Source: Puniceicoccales bacterium (lineage in GTDB: Bacteria > Verrucomicrobiota > Verrucomicrobiia > Opitutales > JAIRLM01). Taken from it: a DNA stretch of 35,544 nucleotides. The position numbers were made by a program, and so were the translations under genes. How positions within the stretch are numbered: the first letter of the stretch is position 1; every line of letters starts with the position of its first letter. The notes below the pieces were generated by a model. It was not told where the DNA came from. It saw nothing but the letters and a program-made list of their open reading frames with translations, and did not search any database. This document shows, one piece after another, positions 16,661 to 26,800 of the stretch. The DNA lies in contig JAIRXK010000008.1 of the NCBI GenBank assembly GCA_031268315.1, forward strand, positions 1 through 35,544, in the 5' to 3' direction.

Positions 16661-18454
16661 CTAAAACATATCCGCAATTGTCGTTGTACTTAATATGCTA
16701 TGTTTTCCATCGGGATCGCAATTCATTGATTCATAGGCAAATAACAAACAATTATTTAGATTTGTTTTGATGATATAGGAAGAGTTTTCCTCCACTGTTT
16801 TGATCATATCGCTAGAGACCATGGTGTTTATTGAAGATATTTTTACATTTCCATCGATTGAAATTTCAATTTTGATTTTGTATGAAACTAGCGGCAGCAT
16901 TCCACAGCTAATTGCATTGAATTTATCGAAATTTTTCTCCGTGTCAGCCGTATTTTGCAAAAGTGAGTCATTGAATTTTATGAGGTTTCTTAGTCCTCCT
17001 CCTTGAACCCATTTAACCTGACAAATCGACATCAATGCATTATAGGCATTTTGCGATGAGAGCTTTGAATTTTTAAGTTCTTGTAAAAAAAATCCTATCG
17101 CATTACGCTTGCAGCTACAATCGCTCCAACTTTCTAAAGCATAAATTTTTACTCCATCAATTACAATTTCCACGCATTTGGATTTGCCAGAAAAGCTTCT
17201 AATGAGATCTTTAAAAAGCAAAAATTGATCAAGGATTGCAATTGTCTCTTCTAATTTACTGCTAAAATTTTCATCAGTGAAAATTTCTGGTTCAATGCCA
17301 CCATGTTCGAAGGACCTAAGGCATAAGTTTTTTCCCTTTTCATAGTTAATATTTTCAAGTTCTTTTTCAGTAATTTCATCGGCATCCAATGCAATGAATG
17401 AATCAGTATTCGGAGGTCTTCTCAATAGGTGATCAAAGAAATTAGCCTCCACTTGAATTTCCATTTCCTTGGAACGCAGTAGAAGCACCATGGCTATTTC
17501 GTAATTTGGAGATGCCAAAGCGTTGAGAACTTTTCCCATTAATTTTGGCTCTAGCTGTTCAATAAATGCAAACATACCGTACTTTGGATCGAAAAATTGA
17601 CACACTATTTTCGATTTCGCATCGATTTCACTTGTTTTCAAATCATTAAATTTCGCTTGCAAATTATTTAGTGAATTTATTTCATTCTCTAAATCCGATG
17701 CGGTGGATTTATTTTTAAAAATTTTAAACTTCTTTGGCTTTTCTTGAAGCTCTTTTATTCGTTTTTGAATATTTAGCTGCACGGCGATTTGCCGTTGGAG
17801 TAATTCACCTGCAACTTTTGTCACAGTAACTTTTGTCGCATGCACCAAATCTGTCCGTTTGGCTACTAAGTCTGAGTTTTCCACTTCTTTTTCAATTTTT
17901 AATTCCTCCAACTGGCCGTTGTCGCGCATTTGCAGTTCTGCCAATTGTTCATCGTGCACCTGTGCCATTTCACTCTTCTGACTTTGCCCTTGGTCGTTCC
18001 GCTGGATTTCCAGCTCGATAACTTGCTCCCGCAAGGCGTCATTTTCTTTCACTATTGCGTCATATTCGTCCTGCGTATGCCCGTCGATTGGCGATGGCCT
18101 TTCGCCTACATTGCTTTGCTTTGAAATATATTGCAGACTGTCGATTTGCCGATTTTTGCGGCAAAATCCAACGACAACTAAAATAGCGGCAGCGCCAATG
18201 ACGGTGACAAGTGCCGACATCGTCCATAGGAATGATGTCGAAATCATTGGAGCAAAGCAAGTCAGCGCGACCAGTAGGACAGCGCCAAGCACCATGGCCT
18301 CAATGACTGCCTCGGCGACCATCAGCAGCCATTGAATTTCCGTCGGTGGCATTGAAAATTCTTCCGTGTCAGCGGTGGTATTTTTCTGGGCTAATTCGCG
18401 CGAGCTTGATTTTTTTTCAAAAAAATGATCAACTATCATGGTATGCTTTTTCAC
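16661..18454 (-). CDS. Putative Inc-like protein: N-terminal hairpin, coiled coil, C-terminal domain
   Basis: The 597-residue protein starts at a GTG (18454), preceded by AGGTGA nine bases away on the minus strand. An internal ATG at codon 6 is the alternative. A charged, Ser-rich N-terminus of ~40 residues precedes two hydrophobic segments (~43-68 and ~72-97) separated by a short turn, the bilobed arrangement of Inc proteins. A Glu/Gln/Lys-rich coiled coil follows at ~115-275 (for example ENDALREQVIELEIQR). The C-terminal ~320 residues look globular, with several Cys residues, and I do not recognise them. The gene converges on 14222-16654 with a six-base gap. It is not obviously related in sequence to the other hairpin proteins. 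Membrane localisation is well supported; host-membrane location is inferred. Confidence 0.85.
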   Translation of the reverse strand: MKKHTMIVDHFFEKKSSSRELAQKNTTADTEEFSMPPTEIQWLLMVAEAVIEAMVLGAVLLVALTCFAPMISTSFLWTMSALVTVIGAAAILVVVGFCRKNRQIDSLQYISKQSNVGERPSPIDGHTQDEYDAIVKENDALREQVIELEIQRNDQGQSQKSEMAQVHDEQLAELQMRDNGQLEELKIEKEVENSDLVAKRTDLVHATKVTVTKVAGELLQRQIAVQLNIQKRIKELQEKPKKFKIFKNKSTASDLENEINSLNNLQAKFNDLKTSEIDAKSKIVCQFFDPKYGMFAFIEQLEPKLMGKVLNALASPNYEIAMVLLLRSKEMEIQVEANFFDHLLRRPPNTDSFIALDADEITEKELENINYEKGKNLCLRSFEHGGIEPEIFTDENFSSKLEETIAILDQFLLFKDLIRSFSGKSKCVEIVIDGVKIYALESWSDCSCKRNAIGFFLQELKNSKLSSQNAYNALMSICQVKWVQGGGLRNLIKFNDSLLQNTADTEKNFDKFNAISCGMLPLVSYKIKIEISIDGNVKISSINTMVSSDMIKTVEENSSYIIKTNLNNCLLFAYESMNCDPDGKHSILSTTTIADMF

Positions 18455-18843
18455 TATCTTGCATCACCTACGAAAATTGTCGATAAAAATAATCGGCCAC
18501 ACGGTTTTTTCAGCCGACGCTGCAATTGTCACAGTGGAAGGCGATTGAATATTTTTAAATTTATGAAGCGGAATACTGAGCATAAATGAGAGGGTTGTAG
18601 GCAAAAAGTTTTCGAAAAATTAGCGAAGATCAGCCATGGGGGGAATTTGTCATTGGGAAAGCGAAAGAAAATGCACGCAAGTGAAATTGCAATTGATAAA
18701 AATTTTGCGCAAATTGAGCCTCAGCCAGCTTAAGTTTTGGCGTAAGCTATTCTTGCATATTCGGATCACATAAAATTTTTCCTCCCTAATCAATGAATTG
18801 ACAATTTAAATTTTGCGGCATATAATTTATGTGGAGGCTAACT
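18455..18843. other. Divergent intergenic region
   Basis: About 390 bp separate a minus-strand gene from the plus-strand gene at 18844. The right end contains a perfect consensus promoter. The left end must hold the promoter of the minus gene, but I see no clear -35/-10 pair there. A short inverted repeat AGCTTA/TAAGCT (18727-18732/18743-18748) is present. There is no RNA gene or convincing ORF. Confidence 0.6.
18798..18837 (+). promoter_or_regulatory. Consensus sigma-70 promoter and ribosome-binding site for 18844
   Basis: TTGACA (18798-18803), a 17-base spacer and TATAAT (18821-18826) form a perfect bacterial housekeeping promoter. GGAGG (18833-18837) lies six bases before the ATG at 18844. 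This favours that start over the upstream in-frame ATG at 18829. The expected transcription start is around 18833, giving a very short leader. Confidence 0.8.
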
Positions 18844-19884
18844 ATGGGTTTTTTAAGAAACATTTTCAACAATATGTGTAGGCAGATAGATCTTCCCAAA
18901 GATTCTACAAATCCACAGGGCACGCAAAACCAGAAATCACTGAAGGACAATGTTGAGACATCGCCACATACTCAGTCGAAGGATAGAAAATCGATTTGGA
19001 AAGGTATGTCAAAAAAATTAAAATCTACTTTTTCGCATTTTCATTTACCAAAATTGAATTCTATGTCCATTTTCGGAGGCAAGGGAGGAAATTCTAAACC
19101 GCAAAATGCGGCGATGCCAAAAGGTGACCCTAGTAGTATTTTTCAAGGAAAAGAAAATTTATCCCCCGATAGCGATACAAAGAAAATAAATGCGGAGAAA
19201 TTGAACAATATAGAGACTTTTAAAATTTTAAATACCACAACCATAACGATTAAAGGAGAAAATATATCATTGGAGGCGATTGAAGGATATTCGAGCGATG
19301 ATCCCTACGCAGTACTTTGCAATTGTGAAAATCTAAAAACCATTACTTTTGTGGGTAATGATATCAATGCAAATGAAAAGCAAAAATGCTTGGAAAATTT
19401 ATGTAAGCATTTCGCAGAAAACGAAAAAATAAATCCAGAGAATTCCTCAGCGCTTAATGAAATTAATCAGCTCATCGAGACGAAAGCTAAAAACACAAAA
19501 TTATTGAAAACGGCAGAAAGGATTGAATTTCTTGGCGACGGAATGCTGAAAATTGATGGCTCAGAACTAGTTCCATTCAAAATGGTAGATGGTTATTCGC
19601 ATAAGAATCCCTATCAAATACTTAGTATTTGCGAAAACTTAGAGGAGATAACCTTTGCTTCCGACGGAATTGCAATCCGTGCTCTAGCTGGATTAACTAA
19701 AACTTTTGATATTAGCGACGAAACAAACAAAGAAGACATACCTGAAACCAAGGATGAGACAGAGGATGAGGGAATAACCATGACCAAGGAAAAAATAGCA
19801 GAGGAAGCCAAAAAATTAGTCAAATTAATAAAACCCATGGACATTAACAAAACGCTAGGCATTCATTCGGGAGGCCTCACCTAA
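18844..19884 (+). CDS. Putative effector with basic N-terminus and internal domain duplication
   Basis: The 346-residue protein lacks membrane segments. Residues 1-120 are basic and low in complexity, with a possible amphipathic start (MGFLRNIFNNMCRQ) and Lys-rich stretch at ~50-70. Two homologous ~70-residue units follow, at ~121-190 and ~222-288. They share I/T-KI-x-G, GYS-x3-PY-x-(V/I)L-x2-CENL-x2-ITF, then a helix ending in a Lys-x-Phe/His-Phe pair. CENL-x2-ITF resembles a leucine-rich-repeat strand (inference). The C-terminus is acidic, then Lys-rich. The start is chosen from the promoter and GGAGG; an ATG 15 bases upstream is the alternative. It is transcribed alone and converges on thrS. 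The function is unknown. Confidence 0.85.
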   Translation: MGFLRNIFNNMCRQIDLPKDSTNPQGTQNQKSLKDNVETSPHTQSKDRKSIWKGMSKKLKSTFSHFHLPKLNSMSIFGGKGGNSKPQNAAMPKGDPSSIFQGKENLSPDSDTKKINAEKLNNIETFKILNTTTITIKGENISLEAIEGYSSDDPYAVLCNCENLKTITFVGNDINANEKQKCLENLCKHFAENEKINPENSSALNEINQLIETKAKNTKLLKTAERIEFLGDGMLKIDGSELVPFKMVDGYSHKNPYQILSICENLEEITFASDGIAIRALAGLTKTFDISDETNKEDIPETKDETEDEGITMTKEKIAEEAKKLVKLIKPMDINKTLGIHSGGLT

Positions 19885-20003
19885 AATTGGCCGCGAAGAG
19901 AGCCGAAAAGGGTTCCTCTGCGATTTTGGTTCTGCGCTTAGTGGCCACTTTCACTTCGGAATCCCCATCGTCTCGCCATCGGTGAGTTTCGATTGAAATT
20001 GCG

Positions 20004-21854
20004 CTATTGGCCATTGGATGGGGAAGTGTCATTGAATCTAAAATTTTGAGGCAGTGCCCGCGTGGCAATTTCGTCCCGCAGCAACTCTACGCACGCGGCC
20101 ATTGGCATGGATTCTTCCTTGGTATTTCTCAGGCGGGAGCGCAGGGTGACGCTCCGCCCTTCCATTTCTCTATTTCCGATAATGATGGAGTAGGGAATTT
20201 TCTCACTTTCCATGCGGCGAATTTTTGCAGCCAATTTGTCAGAGTGAGTATCAATGGTGGCACGAATTTTTTCCGCCAGCAGTGCGCGGCGGACATCTTC
20301 GCCATAGATGAGCAACTCATCGCTTATGCAGAGAATGCGCACCTGCTCCGGCGCGAGCCAGAGCGGAAAGTCTCCCCCGAAGTGTTCGATGAGAACGCCG
20401 CAGAAGCGCTCCAGCGATCCGAATGGCGCCCGATGAATCATGACGGGGCGGTGCGGCTGATTGTCACTTCCCGCATAGACGAGGTCGAAGCGTTCGGGAA
20501 GATTGTAGTCAACTTGAACGGTTCCCAATTGCCACTCGCGGCCAAGGATATCTTTGGTAACAAAGTCAATTTTCGGGCCATAGAATGCGGCTTCTCCGAC
20601 CTCTTCGCCGTGGGGCACTCCCAATATCCGCACGGCGCGGCGCAGTGCATCCTCCGCCTTTCTCCAGGCGTCTGCGCCACCGATGTACTTGTCCGAATTG
20701 CAATCGCGTAGGCCAAGCCGCACACGGTATTCGCCCATGCCAAGGGTCTGAAAGATTTTTTGTACCAGTGCGATGCAACTGCGAATTTCCGATTCCAGCT
20801 GCTCCTCCGTGCAAAAAATGTGAGCATCGTCCTGGGTGAAGCCTCTCACGCGGGTCATGCCGCTCAATTCTCCCGACTTTTCCCAGCGGTAGACCGTTCC
20901 AAATTCAGCTATGCGGAATGGCAAATCCCTATAGGACTTCGGGCTGCTGCTAAAAATTTTAATGTGTCCAGGGCAATTCATCGGCTTCAATAGAAACCCA
21001 TCCAACGAGCCGTCGCGCAGTGCGTCGCTTATATTGGAAATGGACATATCCGTTGGCAAATTTTCCCGATCCAACATGGGATTAAATTGGGATTCCTGGT
21101 AGTAGGGGAAATGCCCCGATGTGCGGAAAAGATCCAATTTCGCAATGTGCGGCGTAACAACCTGCTCATAGCCCTGCTTGCCGAGTTCGCCGGCGATGAA
21201 ATTTTGCAACTCCATGCGTATGGTCGTCCCCCGCGGAAGCCAAAGGATGAGGCCGCTGCCAAATTCTTCGTCAATTGTAAACAGCTTCAACTCACGGCCC
21301 AACTTGCGGTGGTCCCGCTTCTTTGCTTCCTCTATGCCGTCCAGGTGCCGCTGCAGATCCTGCTTGGAAAAAAATGCGGTGCCGTAAATGCGCTGCAATT
21401 GCTTGTTCTTCTCATTGCCCCGATAGTAGGCACCGGCCACGTGGAGCAGCTTGATGGCGCCAATGTTGCCCGTGGATGGGACATGGGGACCGCGGCACAA
21501 ATCGACAAAATCGCCAAGGGCATATAGAGATACAGTTTCGCCGGCAGGGATGTCCGCCAGTCGATCTAACTTGTAGATTTGGCCAATGGCAGCGAATAGG
21601 CTAGAGGCCTCCTCCCGGTCCACCTCATTCCTCTCCATGGGAAGATCCTGGGCAATCATTCGCTGCATAATTTTCTCAATGCATTGCAGGTCTTCCATGG
21701 AGAAGGCGTGATCACAGTCAAAGTCGTAGTAAAAGCCATTTTCCGTTGCGGGGCCAATGTCCATTTTTGCCCCAGGAAAAAGCTCCAAAGTCGCCGCTGC
21801 CAGCAGATGGGCAGCGGAGTGACGCATCACTTGCAAGTCAGTGCTGTTATCCAT
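20004..21854 (-). CDS. thrS: Threonine--tRNA ligase (ThrRS), TGS domain absent
   Basis: This enzyme charges tRNA-Thr with threonine in the cytosol, using ATP and a catalytic zinc. The 616-residue protein begins almost directly with the editing domain (RHSAAH at 11-16; CRGPH), where the H-x3-H and Cys residues hydrolyse mischarged Ser-tRNA. The class II core follows: YRGNEKNKQLQRIYGTAF, KPMNCPGH (zinc Cys), motif 2 VYRWEKSGELSG, FTQDDAHIFC (zinc His) and motif 3 region MIHRAPFGSLERF (third zinc His). An anticodon-binding domain occupies the C-terminal ~100 residues. The ~60-residue N-terminal TGS domain of E. coli-type ThrRS is missing. GGGAAG lies five bases before the start on the minus strand. 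It is the only housekeeping gene here and appears monocistronic and divergent from 22093. Confidence 0.97.
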   Translation of the reverse strand: MDNSTDLQVMRHSAAHLLAAATLELFPGAKMDIGPATENGFYYDFDCDHAFSMEDLQCIEKIMQRMIAQDLPMERNEVDREEASSLFAAIGQIYKLDRLADIPAGETVSLYALGDFVDLCRGPHVPSTGNIGAIKLLHVAGAYYRGNEKNKQLQRIYGTAFFSKQDLQRHLDGIEEAKKRDHRKLGRELKLFTIDEEFGSGLILWLPRGTTIRMELQNFIAGELGKQGYEQVVTPHIAKLDLFRTSGHFPYYQESQFNPMLDRENLPTDMSISNISDALRDGSLDGFLLKPMNCPGHIKIFSSSPKSYRDLPFRIAEFGTVYRWEKSGELSGMTRVRGFTQDDAHIFCTEEQLESEIRSCIALVQKIFQTLGMGEYRVRLGLRDCNSDKYIGGADAWRKAEDALRRAVRILGVPHGEEVGEAAFYGPKIDFVTKDILGREWQLGTVQVDYNLPERFDLVYAGSDNQPHRPVMIHRAPFGSLERFCGVLIEHFGGDFPLWLAPEQVRILCISDELLIYGEDVRRALLAEKIRATIDTHSDKLAAKIRRMESEKIPYSIIIGNREMEGRSVTLRSRLRNTKEESMPMAACVELLRDEIATRALPQNFRFNDTSPSNGQ

Positions 21855-21983
21855 GATTACTTCCCAAGGAATGTTGTATTTTTTCCCAATTCAAGCTAAA
21901 AATGAAAATTTTACCGGTAATTTTAAATTTTTTTTATCGATGCAGGGAAGGAAGATCTTCAAAAAATTTATGCGCAAAAAAAC

Positions 21984-22013
21984 TTGCGAATATCGGACAA
22001 GTGGGACTACAAT
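21984..22013 (+). promoter_or_regulatory. Putative promoter for the exported-protein gene
   Basis: TTGCGA (21984-21989), an 18-base spacer and TACAAT (22008-22013) form a plausible promoter, with transcription starting near 22020. This rules out the in-frame ATGs at 21841 and 22012 as starts if the promoter is used, and favours 22093. The nearby palindrome TTACCGGTAA (~21911-21920) could be an operator between the divergent genes, but this is weak. Confidence 0.45.
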
Positions 22014-22092
22014 GCGCCGCCTCCCGAATAAGTGGTCCGCAGTCGCGGAGTCCGTAAATTCTGAGACGGAGGGCATCGCCATTGGATATTCC

Positions 22093-23763
22093 ATGAACTC
22101 ACTTGCCACTAAAATTCGCGTTACTCTCGCCTACCTATTTGCCGCCACAGTGCCATTTGGCATGCACGTTTCCCGCGCCGTGGCCGCCGAAAATCAACCA
22201 TCCATCGCCGGGAAGATTCTCCCGGTGAGTGGCCACGTTTGCCAATTGCAGCTCAGTCCTCCAAAGTCGCTCGCAGAGAAGGTGATGGGGGCTTTAAAAT
22301 CCAACTATCCCCAGTGCTCAGCGGGTACGCTGCCCATGGTGCTTCTTGGATTCTGGGGCTATCCCGACTTCGATGGCCTTTCAAGTGCAGATCCCGTCAG
22401 TGTCTTTTTCTTCCCAGAGAGCGAAATTGCGGCCGGGGGAAAGGATGGCCAGCGATTTCCGTGGGTCATCTGCGCAAAGATCGACGATGGCAGTCCAATT
22501 CACAACTCCCTTGCCCTGCTACGCTTCAAAATTAAAAAGTTCAGTGGGTGGACATTTTTCTTCCGGGAAAACAATGCTCTGCCGATGGAGGATGGGGCCA
22601 CTCTGGAAAAGTTAGTAAACATGGCGGAAATTTCGTCCAAAAATGACATTGTGTTGCGCGTTTTCCGCGATGGAATTGAGTCGTTTGTCAGCAACTACGA
22701 AAAAAGAATTTTAAGAAATCTCTATCGCCTTGGCCAATTGGACGGATGTATGCCGGGAATTTCCCTCATTAATTTAATGGTAAATTTCATGCGGCAGGTT
22801 GAATCCCTGCAGTGCGCACTCGATGTCAGTGGAGATGTCCTGGCCTGGAATCTGCTGCTTTCGGCAAAAAATGGTTCCGACTTGGCATGCATTTTCAATG
22901 CCCCAATCGATTCCATTGACGTTGGGTCCATTGCGCAAAATTTGCCCAGCAGCGACATTGCCCAGGTGATTTTTCGCTACGATCCTGAAATCATTAAAAC
23001 ACTCATGAAACACATTGCCGATGCGCTCTACGTCTACGGCGAATCCCAATCCCTTGCCGATTTCAAGGAAAAGGACGTTTACGCATTTATTGATGCGCTT
23101 TCCGCCGGCAATGGCGGTGCGGCAACCCTGTGCATTGGCCGGGATGACAATGGAGCTGCGGCGGTAACAAGCCTTTGGCAGGTCGATGCGACAACCAGCC
23201 AATTGGCGAATTGGGTCAATTTTGCCTATGCCAACATTGCTCCGGTAATTTTTCACACATTCGCAGGCAGTTTGGATGGAGAAAGAATCACGCTCCACGG
23301 CAATGTGATTCAAAAGGCATTTAACTATTCGGGAAGAACGGTGACTCGTGCGGAAATCAGCCGGCGGAGTGAGAAAATTCACGGACAAATGCCTGCCAAT
23401 GGGGCAGTAAAAAACCGCTATTATTGCGCATTTGATCAACTGATTGGAGTTGCCAATTCCGACAGTGCCATGCGAAATCTCATCGATGGTGTGCGGCGCA
23501 AGAAGCAAAGCGAACCATTTGCCAGCGGTGAGTTGCCCTTCGAGGAAAATATGTCACTCCGCGGCCACTGCAATCTCATTTCGCTGATGGAGCTCATTGG
23601 CAATGTCCCAGTCTCGAAATCGACGGATGCACCATCGGCCATCGCTAACATCATTGAATTCAGCGTTCGCCAGGGAAATGATCGCATTTCAGCGGAGGTG
23701 AGGGTGCCCTACGCTGCGCTGGAAAATCTATTTGGCACAGCAGTCGATGAGGCGGAAGAATAG
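22093..23763 (+). CDS. Probable exported protein of unknown function
   Basis: From ATG 22093 the protein has about 556 residues and begins with a good signal peptide: basic start (NSLATKIR), hydrophobic core (VTLAYLFAATVPFGM) and VSRAVAAEN, with likely cleavage after AVAA. The mature part is a mixed globular domain with no other membrane segment. Its composition and GC content resemble thrS rather than the AT-rich effector genes. I do not recognise a family, though large periplasmic proteins of this appearance occur in PVC bacteria. The start is uncertain. The frame is open back to 21841, and the best Shine-Dalgarno (GGAGGG, 22068-22073) is 20 bases before this ATG but well placed for an unusual ATT at 22081. 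It probably sits in the periplasm or envelope. Confidence 0.75.
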   Translation: MNSLATKIRVTLAYLFAATVPFGMHVSRAVAAENQPSIAGKILPVSGHVCQLQLSPPKSLAEKVMGALKSNYPQCSAGTLPMVLLGFWGYPDFDGLSSADPVSVFFFPESEIAAGGKDGQRFPWVICAKIDDGSPIHNSLALLRFKIKKFSGWTFFFRENNALPMEDGATLEKLVNMAEISSKNDIVLRVFRDGIESFVSNYEKRILRNLYRLGQLDGCMPGISLINLMVNFMRQVESLQCALDVSGDVLAWNLLLSAKNGSDLACIFNAPIDSIDVGSIAQNLPSSDIAQVIFRYDPEIIKTLMKHIADALYVYGESQSLADFKEKDVYAFIDALSAGNGGAATLCIGRDDNGAAAVTSLWQVDATTSQLANWVNFAYANIAPVIFHTFAGSLDGERITLHGNVIQKAFNYSGRTVTRAEISRRSEKIHGQMPANGAVKNRYYCAFDQLIGVANSDSAMRNLIDGVRRKKQSEPFASGELPFEENMSLRGHCNLISLMELIGNVPVSKSTDAPSAIANIIEFSVRQGNDRISAEVRVPYAALENLFGTAVDEAEE

Positions 23764-23813
23764 ACTTGCAGGATTCACCGCCGCATAATAACGTAACTTC
23801 CAATGACTTATGA

Positions 23814-23853
23814 CACCTTCCTTTTGCGAAAATATTGCGAAGGTGAATATTTT
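23814..23853 (+). terminator. Inverted repeat with T-run, possible terminator or operator
   Basis: CACCTTC (23814-23820) and GAAGGTG (23839-23845) can form a 7-bp stem enclosing an inner TTTT-GCG-AAAA hairpin, followed by AATATTTTT. It lies between the exported-protein gene and the giant gene and could terminate the former. TTGCGA (23824-23829) with TATTTT (23848-23853, 18-base spacer) overlaps it and might be the promoter of the giant gene, which would make the repeat an operator. Confidence 0.35.
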
Positions 23854-23883
23854 TGAGAAATATGTAAAAAAAGGCTTGCGCAA

Positions 23884-26800
23884 ATGCTCGGATGCGTCAA
23901 AATATTGGCGTATTACTTCATAGCCATGGTAAACTTGCCAACATCATCGCCGTATCTTTCCCCGGGTGCTTTTCAGAATAGCAATCCTGCGGCACAAACG
24001 CATGAGCCACAAGCGTGCAAGGCCGATGCACAAGCCCTCATTGAGGAGGATGCTGCCATCGTTTCAATGGCTGATACTACCCAAAGGGCAGCGCCCGCAT
24101 TGAAACATTTCCATTCGACCATAGAAGATTGTTTTCATCAGAACAATGTAAGATCATGTGATGAGGAACTTTTTGCGAATTCAATGGAAGAAATTGGTGA
24201 ATCTTTTTTAGGAATAACTGACGATATTCAAAATTTAATGGCCACATTTTCAAAGAACCTTTCTACTGCCCACTCCTGTTCGCCAAAGGAGTATCCTTGG
24301 GAAAATCCACCATATCCTTGGATTTTTAAGAATGTGTTTTACGAAAATAAAGGTCAAACCTATTTCAATGAAACTTGCAGTTTACTAAATAAAATCATCG
24401 AAAAAATACTTACATATTCCAATGAAAAAGATGGAAATAAATGTGGCCATTTAAATAAGAAAATCTATATACCATTTTTAGATAATGGCAAATATACGCA
24501 ACTTGTATTGGTGGATTTTAATTCACAACTCGGTGGAACGGTAGAAATTAGATGCAATCTGAACCCAGATAGCCACAGCGGGATTGTGTCAAAAAATACA
24601 GAAATAACAAAAATGCATCGAATAGCTCCCGAATTAACTGAAGATCAGAAAAAAACGTTAATAAAAAATATGCTAGTTAATTCACTGTTGAGTAGCGTAC
24701 AAAGTCATACTCCAAAATCAGTGCTCGATCCCTTCATGTCCGATCAAAATCAAATTGAATATGAAACAATTACGGAAAAGATAGATCTTGGCGACGACTA
24801 TCAAATTAACTCACAGAATGATATCATCAACATGGTTGTACTATTGCACTTAAAGGAAGATGCGGCAGTAAGAACAAACATTTTTGTGGACAGCATGGTG
24901 AATGCAGGTGACGATACTATGAAACAAAATTTAGCGGGATTTCTTAAACACTCCTTTGATTCCAATTTGACCATTCCAAATTCAATAGGTAATTGCATCC
25001 TGGAAAGGATGCTTGAAATACTTAATGATTCAAATGATATTAGCAATATAACAGCGGAAACAATTTTCTCTGACTGTAAAATACGGAAAATTTTAGCTAG
25101 CCTTGATGGCACAACCATAGAAGATTTCAAAAACTATATTTCCGGAATATTAGTAGGATTTAATGATTTTGATGAGCTACTAAATAGGATGAAAACATTT
25201 AGCGAAAAAACGAAGTCAATGCCTGGTGCAATGATGAAGATGTTTGCAATTGACAGAAAAATCACACTTCTTAATGCTATAATAGAGTCTGCAAAAAATA
25301 GCGGAGGAGTATCCGTAGATAAAAATTACGATCTAAAAAATTACATAAAGACCATAAAAAAGAAACTTCATCGGGACTTTGAAGATTTAAGACACTATGG
25401 GGAAAACCACAATATAAGTAATGAGAGTGCGCTGCCTCTTATTTACACGCACTTAGAAAATAAGGCAAATTCTGCCTTTGAACTTTCCGATAAACTGCTG
25501 GAGGAGATTAAAAATGAGAGAACTAATGTATCCATCGGAACGATTTCTAAGACTACGGTAAATGGACAGGAAGTTGAGACAGTGGTCGCAGGAGGAATTT
25601 TATCCGATGATTCCCTATTAATGAATGCGGATATTGATCCCGTAGCATACCCCAATCGCACCATTGACGAATTTCCTTTTTCACCCGCTCTAGTAGAGCC
25701 ATCAACGCAACCGCCAGTCCCTGACGAAAATGGAAAGTTAAATTTGCTAGAGGTAACGGCCTACATAGAAAGTCTCGATAGCAAAATTTCGGCCAATAGC
25801 ATAGAAGGGATCTATGACGTAATGAACTATATACATAGTCTTCCATTTGAAGCTAATAATTTTATAGTCAAAAGCATACCTAAGATAAGTTTCTTTTCGC
25901 CAGGAAATATCGCAAATAAAACTGCCGATGATGCCTTTGCTGAATTTCTCAGCGCAACACGAAGTATTACCGGAAAAATTCTTAGCATAAACCAACTTAA
26001 GGATTTTGTTTTTGGAAACAATAGGTCAGTCAACCACGCTCAGAACCATCTTTTTAAACAATTGGGAATTGAAGCCCTTATTGCTCTTGATAAAATTAGA
26101 ATTATTACTTTTGAAATGATGAAAAAGACGCCTGTTTTTAATCCGCTCAAACCCTTATCAAACGATGAACACATTATGGATGAAATGGTGCTATCGGGCG
26201 CAACATTTTTTAACGCCATCAATTCCGATCTATTTCCAACTCCAAGTAATAGCGCAAAAGCAGATATAGATAAAATGATCAAATATTATGCAGATGGAGA
26301 ATTGAAATGCAAGAATGAAGAAAACAAATTTAGAAGCTGTTTTAACAGCACATGCGCAAATCGCCCACCTGACGACCTAACTGATGCATATTATTTTGGT
26401 TGCGTTATAAATAGCAATGAAACAGAGAAACAAAACTTTAGCAATCATATAAAAACATCAAGGGGAAACTTAATAACTCTCCTCGCGAAAGATGAATTCA
26501 GCAATTTATCTAAAGATGGCAAAGCCGATGAAGCTGAGACGACAAGAAAAAAGTGGTCAGCGAACTTTCTTTCCACTATGGGGAGATGGCCTGGCACTAT
26601 AATTATTGATCGAAGATTGCCCATGCCTACTGGTACCACATTTGGTCAGAGCTTGCGTGATGCAGCTGAGATAATGAATTACGGCTATTGTCCTGAGATA
26701 AAATATACAGAGGACCAAAAAACGAAACTGAGCAAGCTTTACATCAACAATAATAACGATGGCCTTAAAAATTTAAAAAATTCTCCCATTGCCCCCCGAA

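Noticed and set aside
20007-20711. 234-codon plus-strand ORF opposite thrS
   Set aside because: It lies wholly antisense to a clear ThrRS gene with intact motifs; a shadow of GC-biased codons.
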